Shown piece after piece: positions 6,159-11,152 of a DNA stretch of 11,152 bases (the first letter of the stretch is position 1; the number at the start of each line of letters is the position of its first letter). The notes under the pieces are model-generated. The model searched no databases and was not told the origin of the DNA. It worked only from the letters and a program-made list of their open reading frames with translations. Both the position numbers and the translations under genes were made by a program. Source of the DNA: CAZMUQ01 sp964569845 (GTDB lineage: Archaea; Thermoproteota; Bathyarchaeia; Hecatellales; Hecatellaceae); contig CAZMUQ010000034.1 in the NCBI GenBank assembly GCA_964569845.1, positions 1-11,152 on the forward strand. Direction: 5' to 3'.

Positions 6159-6296
6159 ATGCCGGCAGATTTCTTAAAAACCGAAGAATTTGATGAAGAA
6201 TTTGAAGAGGAAGATTGGGGAGAAGAGGAAGAAGAATGGGAAGAGGAAGAATGGGGCGAAGAAGAAGAATGGGTTGAAGAAGAGGAGGAATGGTAG
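6159..6296 (+). CDS. Unrecognised 45-residue acidic, tryptophan-punctuated microprotein
   Basis: I do not recognise this protein. It starts MPADFLKTEEF and then becomes almost pure glutamate: 25 E and 3 D among 45 residues, with one basic residue (K7). Five tryptophans sit at 20, 27, 32, 38 and 45, spaced 5 to 7 apart and separating runs of four to five glutamates; three phenylalanines lie in the N-terminal third. There is no signal peptide, membrane segment or cysteine. The start is ATG with the excellent GGTGGAGG ribosome site 7 nt upstream, and the frame ends in TAG 60 bp before abce1, same strand, so the two are probably co-transcribed. A polyanionic peptide with regular aromatics could bind a basic surface such as ribosomal proteins, or mimic nucleic acid; these are guesses. 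Its low complexity means a chance frame cannot be fully excluded. Confidence 0.68.
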   Translation: MPADFLKTEEFDEEFEEEDWGEEEEEWEEEEWGEEEEWVEEEEEW

Positions 6297-6356
6297 AAGC
6301 CTAGTTCAAAAACAATTTTTCTACTCTTCCCCCTTTAATCCAATTGGTGAAATTTT
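6297..6356 (+). promoter_or_regulatory. Spacer and translation-initiation region of abce1
   Basis: This 60-nt spacer holds a pyrimidine tract (CTCTTCCC at 6324-6331). It is perfectly complementary to GGGAAGAG at 6238-6245 inside the microprotein gene, so the mRNA could fold across it. GGTGA at 6346-6350 is the abce1 ribosome binding site, 6 nt before the TTG start. The T-rich and C-rich run could also pause or partly terminate transcription. Confidence 0.4.
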
Positions 6357-8150
6357 TTGGTTAGAGTTGCTGTTTTAGATAGAGATAAGTGTAAACCTGA
6401 TGAGTGTGGAAAAGTTTGCCAACGTTTTTGTCCTATGGTTAGAACAAAAATTTATGCTATAAAATTTGAGGGTGATGAAGGTAAGCCTATAATTGTTGAG
6501 GCTTTATGTAGCGGGTGTGGGATTTGTGTTAAAAAATGTCCTTTTAAAGCTTTATCTATAGTAAACCTTCCAGAAGAACTTGAAGAGGAATGTAGTCATA
6601 GGTATGGGGAAAATGCTTTTAAACTTTACAGGTTACCTATACCTCTACCTGGGAAGGTTACAGGTCTTATAGGTAAAAATGGTACAGGAAAAACTACAGC
6701 TTTAAGGATTTTATCAGGTGAAATTAAGCCTAATCTTGGAAGATTTGATAATCAACCCAGCTGGGATGAAGTTATTCAACATTTTAAGGGTTCACCCTTA
6801 CAAGAATATTTTTTAAAGCTTAAGAATGGTAAAGTTAAGGTTATTCATAAACCTCAGCATATTGAAAAGATCCCTAAACTTGTTAAAGATGAGGTAGGGA
6901 ACCTTTTAAAAAGATTTGATGAGCGTGGAAAATTTGATTATGTTGTTGATGGGTTAGAGCTTAATGAAATTTTAGACCGAAAGGTTAAAGTTTTATCTGG
7001 TGGTGAAGTTCAAAGGCTAGCTATTGCTGTTGCATTCTGTAGGGAGGCTGAAGTATACATTTTTGATGAGCCTTCAAGCTATCTTGATGTTAAGCAGAGG
7101 CTTAATGCTGCAAAACTTATTAGAAGCCTTGCTGAGGAGGGTAAAACCGTTATTGTTGCTGAACATGATATTGCTATGCTAGATTACCTTTCAGACCAAG
7201 TTTGCATAATTTATGGTGAACCTGGAGTTTATGGTATTGTTTCTCATCCACATGGAGTTAGAGTTGGAATAAATATTTACCTTGAAGGTTTCTTAGCTGA
7301 TGATAATGTTAGATTTAGAGATGAGCCTATCCGCTTCCATGTTAAACCTCCAACATCAACATGGGTTGGAATTCAGCCGCTTTTTAGCTGGACCAAACTT
7401 AAAAAATCTTTTAAAGATTTTACTCTTGAAGTTGAGGAAGGAGTTATTTATAAAGGTGAGGTTATAGGGGTTTTAGGTCCAAATGGTATAGGTAAAACAA
7501 CTTTTGTTAGAATTCTTTCAGGTGAGATTAAACCTGATGCTGGAGAAGTTTATGTTCCGGTTGAAGAATCTATAAGCTATAAGCCTCAATACGTTTCCTT
7601 AGACCCTGAACTTACAGTTGAAGAAATGCTAAGAAAAGCTGCTGGAGAAGATTTTAATACACAATCATACCGCTCAGAAATAGTTAATCCTCTTGAGCTT
7701 GAAAAAATTTTTGATAGAAGAGCTGAGGAGCTTAGTGGTGGTGAAATTCAGAAAGTTGCAATAGCCTTATGCTTATCAAAAAAAGCTCAACTATATCTGC
7801 TTGATGAGCCTAGCGCTTTTCTTGATGTTGATGAAAGACTTAATGTTGCAAAAATCATTAGAAAAAGAGTTGAAGATGCAGGTGCAACTGCAATAGTTGT
7901 TGAACATGATGTTAGTGTACAAGATTTTATTGCTGATAAACTTATGCATTTTAGCGGGAAACCTGGAAAACATGGATATGCAAGTAAACCTTTAAGCCTT
8001 AGAGACGGTATGAACAGCTTCCTAAAAGAAATTGGAGTAACATTTAGAAGGGACCCATCAACAGGAAGACCAAGAGTAAACAAGGAAAATTCTAAAATGG
8101 ATAGGTATCAAAAAGAAATAGGAGAATACTACTATATTCCAGTAGGTTAA
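6357..8150 (+). CDS. abce1: ABCE1/RLI ribosome-recycling ATPase
   Basis: ABCE1 splits post-termination ribosomes into subunits together with the Pelota/aRF1 factors. It is universal and essential in archaea and eukaryotes and acts in the cytosol. The 597-residue protein is complete. Eight cysteines of the two [4Fe-4S] clusters are C12, C17, C21, C25 and C51, C54, C57, C61. NBD1 has Walker A GKNGTGKT (106-113), a helix-loop-helix insert (about 137-157), signature LSGGE (213-217), Walker B IFDEP (235-239) and switch H270. NBD2 has GPNGIGKT (374-381), LSGGE (459-463), LLDEP (481-485) and H517. There are hinge segments between them and at the C-terminus. The start is TTG, with GGTGA 6 nt upstream; it lies right before the Fe-S domain (MVRVAVLDRDKC). 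It follows the acidic microprotein and converges on nurA. Nothing is missing. Confidence 0.99.
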   Translation: MVRVAVLDRDKCKPDECGKVCQRFCPMVRTKIYAIKFEGDEGKPIIVEALCSGCGICVKKCPFKALSIVNLPEELEEECSHRYGENAFKLYRLPIPLPGKVTGLIGKNGTGKTTALRILSGEIKPNLGRFDNQPSWDEVIQHFKGSPLQEYFLKLKNGKVKVIHKPQHIEKIPKLVKDEVGNLLKRFDERGKFDYVVDGLELNEILDRKVKVLSGGEVQRLAIAVAFCREAEVYIFDEPSSYLDVKQRLNAAKLIRSLAEEGKTVIVAEHDIAMLDYLSDQVCIIYGEPGVYGIVSHPHGVRVGINIYLEGFLADDNVRFRDEPIRFHVKPPTSTWVGIQPLFSWTKLKKSFKDFTLEVEEGVIYKGEVIGVLGPNGIGKTTFVRILSGEIKPDAGEVYVPVEESISYKPQYVSLDPELTVEEMLRKAAGEDFNTQSYRSEIVNPLELEKIFDRRAEELSGGEIQKVAIALCLSKKAQLYLLDEPSAFLDVDERLNVAKIIRKRVEDAGATAIVVEHDVSVQDFIADKLMHFSGKPGKHGYASKPLSLRDGMNSFLKEIGVTFRRDPSTGRPRVNKENSKMDRYQKEIGEYYYIPVG

Positions 8151-8181
8151 CTTGGTAATATAGCAAAAAGTGGAGTTTTAA

Positions 8182-8192
8182 AGTTAATTTTT
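8182..8192 (+). terminator. T-tract after abce1
   Basis: About 35 nt after the abce1 stop the plus strand has TTAATTTTTAAG, a T5 run in AT-rich sequence. Such tracts are the usual archaeal termination signal. No hairpin is attached directly. Confidence 0.3.
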
Positions 8193-8220
8193 AAGAAAGT
8201 TTAGAGTACTGGTTTAAAAG

Positions 8221-8240
8221 TGGCTTTATAGCTAAAGCTA
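8221..8240 (+). repeat. Hairpin in the abce1/nurA convergent spacer
   Basis: GCTTTA (8223-8228) and TAAAGC (8233-8238) form a perfect stem around a TAGC loop. The stem extends by a G-T wobble and a T-A pair to eight pairs on the plus strand. It lies about 70 bp beyond the abce1 stop. It may be an mRNA 3'-end structure; there is no T run directly after it. Confidence 0.35.
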
Positions 8241-8272
8241 TTGTATGCAACAAGAAGTAGAGTAGAAAGTTT

Positions 8273-8287
8273 TAGAAAAATTTTCTA
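8273..8287. terminator. AT palindrome, possible bidirectional terminator
   Basis: TAGAAAA and TTTTCTA flank a single A, giving a 15-nt palindrome with A and T runs on both strands, in the middle of the 202-bp convergent spacer. It could end transcription from both abce1 and herA-nurA. The rest of the spacer holds no gene. Confidence 0.3.
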
Positions 8288-8303
8288 GGAAAGTAAAATC
8301 AAC

Positions 8304-8336
8304 ACTATGGAAACAAACTATAGTAACTCAATTTTT
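8304..8336 (+). terminator. Hairpin followed by a T tract
   Basis: ACTATGG (8304-8310) pairs with CTATAGT (8318-8324) with one G-U pair around a 7-nt AAACAAA loop. A T5 run follows at 8332-8336. On the plus strand this resembles a stem-loop terminator, backing up the abce1 end before nurA is entered. On the minus strand the wobble becomes a mismatch. Confidence 0.3.
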
Positions 8337-8352
8337 ACCGTAAAACTTTTGC

Positions 8353-9522
8353 TTAGTATTGTTTTTGCGGATTTAGCAGCGTAAAGAATGTTTTTACAAT
8401 GTTTTGGTTTTCCCCATTTTTTACTAATGTTTCTAGAATTCTTCCCTCAACTTCTGATACAAATTCCTCTGTAAACTTTGCTGATAAACCTATTGCATTA
8501 TCCACCAAGTCTAAAGCTATGGGAAGATTTGTAGCTTCATTAAAAAAGTTTTCTTGTCCAAGCATTTCTAAAAGTCTATCTTCACCCATAGATGAGGGAT
8601 ACTCAATCTCGCATGGAGGCATATCCTTATGATATCTAACTTGAACTCTTCTCATCTCCTTAAAACCCTCTTTTTCAAGCTTTAAAACCTCAAATGGTGA
8701 ATATACTCTTTCTGAAGCTTCCTCCATAATATTTTCTCTAGACTGCTTTGTGGGTGGTAGTGATGCTATACTTGTATATGTTGGAACAGGTTCTTCCCCT
8801 ATAAGTTTACGGTAGCTAAAAACAGATTTTTCAGGCATTAACATTGAAAGTATAAGCTTATCTATTACCGTTGTAAAAAGGCTAGCTCCATGTTTAAGTG
8901 TAAGATATCCTCCAATAGCTCTTGTATGACTTCTCTTAACCACACCAATAACTTTACTGCTTTTCCTTAAGGTTTCTGTTATCTCGAAAGTTTCCCTTAA
9001 AACTTTATCTTCATAATCACCGTAAAAACCTGACTTTTTCATTCTAAGAGCTCCATAAATAAATCCGTAAAAGCTTCCATCTAGAATTAGTAAGTCACAT
9101 TTGTTTAAGTTTTCTAAAGCCATCTTTCTTTCAGTATAGGTTGTTAATAGGCTGAAAAAGTATTTACTTTTATCAGGTGATAAGGCTTGCTTTCTTTTAA
9201 AAATTCCAGCTCTAAAATTTTCACTTCTCTTCTCTACACCTTCAAGAAAAACTACTCCTGTAGCAAATACACCATACCTTACACCAAGTCTTTCACTTAG
9301 TCTTGGAGACCTTGAACTATCCACAGCTGCAACTGTTAGAATTTTATTTGATGATGGTAAAATGCTGATGCATGATTGAAGCTTATCCTTTAATTCTTTA
9401 AGTTGCTGGTTAAGTTGCTGAATTGTTTCTGTTAACCTTTCAGCCTCTTCTTCAGCTAACTCAAAAAATCTATGCTGCAAATCTTGAGGTAGCTTAACCC
9501 ATTCAACCAGCTCTTCAGCCAT
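8353..9522 (-). CDS. nurA: NurA-family 5'-3' nuclease
   Basis: NurA is the Mn2+-dependent nuclease that works inside the HerA hexamer to resect DNA ends for homologous recombination. The 389-residue protein begins with a coiled-coil-like helix (about 19-52). The NurA domain then follows: AVDSSRS with D68, LGVRYGVFATGVVF (79-92), LLILDGSF with D148, IGVVKRS with K196, and the C-terminal block PIALDLVDNAIGL with D338 and D341 (334-346). These match the expected RNase H-like active-site layout, although I assign the individual ligands by pattern only. The ATG lies 4 nt after the herA stop, and its GAGG ribosome site is inside the last herA codons, so the two are translated from one message. This pairing strongly supports the call, because the overall NurA sequence is very divergent. 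Confidence 0.9.
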   Translation of the reverse strand: MAEELVEWVKLPQDLQHRFFELAEEEAERLTETIQQLNQQLKELKDKLQSCISILPSSNKILTVAAVDSSRSPRLSERLGVRYGVFATGVVFLEGVEKRSENFRAGIFKRKQALSPDKSKYFFSLLTTYTERKMALENLNKCDLLILDGSFYGFIYGALRMKKSGFYGDYEDKVLRETFEITETLRKSSKVIGVVKRSHTRAIGGYLTLKHGASLFTTVIDKLILSMLMPEKSVFSYRKLIGEEPVPTYTSIASLPPTKQSRENIMEEASERVYSPFEVLKLEKEGFKEMRRVQVRYHKDMPPCEIEYPSSMGEDRLLEMLGQENFFNEATNLPIALDLVDNAIGLSAKFTEEFVSEVEGRILETLVKNGENQNIVKTFFTLLNPQKQY

Positions 9523-9526
9523 TTTT

Positions 9527-11014
9527 TCATCCTCTTGGAGGTTTATAAGTTATTAGTAGTGGTATTGGTGAAGGATTCATTGCACCTGTAAAGTAGAATC
9601 TTCCAGGTTTTAGTTGAAGCATCTGGTCAGGAGTTATCCCGTAGGGTGAAAGCCACTCTGAAGCTCCACCCTCACCACCAGCATCCAACGGATGAATTCT
9701 ACCAAAAAAGTGCGTGTTAAGATTTCTTCTAACAGCAGCATTAACCCCTATCTCACCCTTAATCCCTTGGGCTATTAGTGTAAGATTAAGCATACGTTTT
9801 CTCCCTAAAGCTGCAAGATTCTTAATCATTTCAGTTGTTTCACGTTGAATACCTTTAGGATCCCATGGGGCATATTGTGGTGCTTCATCCATCACTAAAG
9901 CTATTTTTAAATCTTTTCCTTCCTCCATTAAACTGTAAAGATGCTTAGAAAGAGATAAGAAAAATCCAAGTTTAGCCTCGGTTAACGCTCCCCCCATATC
10001 CACAACAACTAAATCCTTACTTTTAAGTCTCCCTAGAAGCTCCTCAACAGTTACCAACCCCATTATAGGCTCTAAATCTTCAGGTTTAAATCTGCGAAAA
10101 ACCCTTCTTCCAGCTCTTTCAGCAGCAGTTTTTGACCTTCTATCAGTTATATTTTCAATTGCCTTGTTCACGTGATTTTTAAGTAGGTTATATAAAACTT
10201 TTTCAGGATCTTTTCCTTCAACCATTGCTTCATCTAAAGCTTTCCCTACCTTTTCTAGCCAACCTTCAATAAAAGAGTCAAAAGCATCCTTAACATTGTC
10301 ATTTCCACCAAAATCGTTAGTTTTATCCTTAAGGTAGCTTAAAATAGAATCCTCATCCAAAGTTATATCTGTAAGGCTTACAACTTCAGCATTACTAGCA
10401 CTACCATAGTATGGTGCATAATCTGTTCCACTCCAATCTAGCACAAGTACCCTGTATCCTGCTTTAACGTATAAGGGTATAAGAATGAAGCGTGTAAACC
10501 ATGATTTACCACTACCAGTACTTCCATAAACACCAACATGATATGGGATAAAAAACTTGTTTACAGGTATTTTCCAAGATTCATGGCCCTCCATAAACGC
10601 ATCCATCCATAAAACCTCATCCTTCTTAACTATTAATTGGAAAGGATTATCCTCCTCTTCTAAAAGATACACTGGAGATCTAGGCTGAATTATTGCTAAA
10701 TTTGGCTCCAAACCATCTCCGGTAATAACTCCTATAGGCTTAATAGAAAACGAGTAAACTTCTCTTGCTCCTGAAGGTTCTCCACCATACCTCATGTAAG
10801 CTACATCAGGCCTGTAAGATGTAGGACTTAAAAACTCGTTTTTACCTAAACCTCCCCTAAGCACACCTAAAATCTGGTTTAAAGGATTTTCATCACCTCC
10901 ATTCTTAATAAGAACAAGCTGCTCAGCAACAACCTCACCCTCCAAACCTTTAAGCAAAATAACTCTAGCAAAAGTTTCAGTAGAACCATCAGCAACCCTG
11001 CCAATAAACTTCAA
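9527..11014 (-). CDS. herA: HerA-type bipolar DNA translocase/helicase
   Basis: HerA is a hexameric FtsK/VirB4-like ATPase that pumps DNA through NurA during double-strand-break end processing. The 495-residue protein has an N-terminal beta-barrel (HAS-like, about 1-130), Walker A GSTGSGKS (164-171), the LVLDWSG segment (190-196) and a mostly helical region (about 220-330). Then come a VVVDMGG strand (336-342), Walker B LVMDEAP (373-379), the sensor-type LIAQG (413-417) and RRNLNTHFFGRI (429-440), with the conserved arginines expected at subunit interfaces. Length fits the family (about 500). The start is TTG at 11014, preceded by AGGT; residues MKFIGRV lead directly into the barrel. A TATA box lies about 40 bp upstream. 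It is the first gene of the herA-nurA unit; mre11 and rad50, neighbours in many archaea, are absent here. Confidence 0.96.
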   Translation of the reverse strand: MKFIGRVADGSTETFARVILLKGLEGEVVAEQLVLIKNGGDENPLNQILGVLRGGLGKNEFLSPTSYRPDVAYMRYGGEPSGAREVYSFSIKPIGVITGDGLEPNLAIIQPRSPVYLLEEEDNPFQLIVKKDEVLWMDAFMEGHESWKIPVNKFFIPYHVGVYGSTGSGKSWFTRFILIPLYVKAGYRVLVLDWSGTDYAPYYGSASNAEVVSLTDITLDEDSILSYLKDKTNDFGGNDNVKDAFDSFIEGWLEKVGKALDEAMVEGKDPEKVLYNLLKNHVNKAIENITDRRSKTAAERAGRRVFRRFKPEDLEPIMGLVTVEELLGRLKSKDLVVVDMGGALTEAKLGFFLSLSKHLYSLMEEGKDLKIALVMDEAPQYAPWDPKGIQRETTEMIKNLAALGRKRMLNLTLIAQGIKGEIGVNAAVRRNLNTHFFGRIHPLDAGGEGGASEWLSPYGITPDQMLQLKPGRFYFTGAMNPSPIPLLITYKPPRG

Positions 11015-11050
11015 ATTTTACCTACCCCTAAAGGATTAAATTAAAGAAAA

Positions 11051-11060
11051 CATTTAAATA
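11051..11060 (-). promoter_or_regulatory. TATA box of the herA-nurA operon
   Basis: On the minus strand this reads TATTTAAATG, about 40 bp upstream of the herA TTG. A start about 25 nt further on falls near 11030, leaving a short leader with the AGGT ribosome site. The identical decamer occurs upstream of the lrp-his unit. Because ATTTAAAT is palindromic it could also serve a rightward gene. Confidence 0.5.
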
Positions 11061-11097
11061 GGATTCTCTTTTAAGAAACCTAGCTGACAGGTTAATA

Positions 11098-11152
11098 ATG
11101 GTTGTACTAGCTTTAGCTTATATTTTCAGCTTAGACTTTTATCTGTATAGTT
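11098..11152 (+). CDS. Possible start of a rightward gene, cut by the window edge
   Basis: An ATG at 11098 opens a frame that stays open to the edge (18 codons, hydrophobic, MVVLALAYIF...). AGGT lies 6 nt before it and the palindromic TATA element about 40 bp before it. Eighteen codons is too short to judge, and I recognise nothing in it, so this is only a possibility. Confidence 0.2.
   Translation, partial: MVVLALAYIFSLDFYLYS

Noticed and set aside
6171..6293. GAA/GAG-rich stretch as a DNA tandem repeat or CRISPR-like array
   Set aside because: The repeat unit is irregular (5-7 codons), is in frame and is explained by the acidic protein sequence; there are no equal spacers.
6190..6378. Lysine/arginine-rich 62-codon frame overlapping the microprotein and the abce1 start
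   Set aside because: It is the shifted reading of the GAA/GAG repeats, has no ribosome binding site at its ATG and runs into abce1. The zero frame has the strong ribosome site and stops before abce1.
7787..8083. Antisense frames inside abce1
   Set aside because: They lie opposite a fully conserved ABC domain and encode no recognisable motif; they are codon-bias shadows.
1..11152. Insertion sequence, prophage or defence island
   Set aside because: No transposase, integrase, terminal repeats or restriction/CRISPR genes are visible; all large genes are ordinary housekeeping or repair functions.

Overview
This is an AT-rich archaeal chromosome segment. The evidence is an archaeal/eukaryotic-type ABCE1 (RLI) ribosome-recycling ATPase, a HerA-NurA DNA end-resection pair, a stand-alone THUMP protein of the archaeal Tan1-like group, a DUF1786 protein, an Lrp/AsnC regulator, and TATA-like promoters instead of bacterial -35/-10 boxes. 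HerA-NurA and the overall gene style fit a thermophile, possibly of the TACK/Bathyarchaeia-like kind, but the lineage cannot be fixed from this window.

Layout. From 95 to 5990 every gene is on the minus strand. In transcription order they are the Sua5/TsaC threonylcarbamoyl-AMP synthase, an MBL-fold hydrolase with a C-terminal winged helix, the THUMP protein, a tight lrp-hisH-hisF unit, and a DUF1786 protein with a NUDIX hydrolase. A divergent promoter region (5991-6158) separates these from a plus-strand pair: a 45-codon, extremely acidic, tryptophan-punctuated microprotein (6159-6296) and abce1 (6357-8150). A roughly 200-bp convergent spacer with hairpins follows. The minus-strand herA-nurA operon then ends the window, and its promoter lies at about 11050.

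How the genes fit together. Sua5 (t6A) and the THUMP protein (probable tRNA modification partner) act on tRNA, and ABCE1 recycles ribosomes, so the middle of the window leans towards translation. HisH and HisF form the two-subunit imidazole glycerol phosphate synthase; the co-transcribed Lrp-type regulator is a natural candidate to control them. HerA and NurA form the helicase-nuclease that resects DNA ends; no mre11 or rad50 is visible here.

The two most notable observations are the acidic E/W microprotein, which has the best ribosome binding site in the window and lies directly upstream of abce1, and hisH. The full-length conserved N-terminus of HisH is recovered only if translation starts at an ATT codon, which is preceded by the same AGGTGA/GGTGA-N6 arrangement used by two TTG-started genes in this window. 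Of the 12 genes, 7 start with ATG, 4 with TTG and 1 apparently with ATT.
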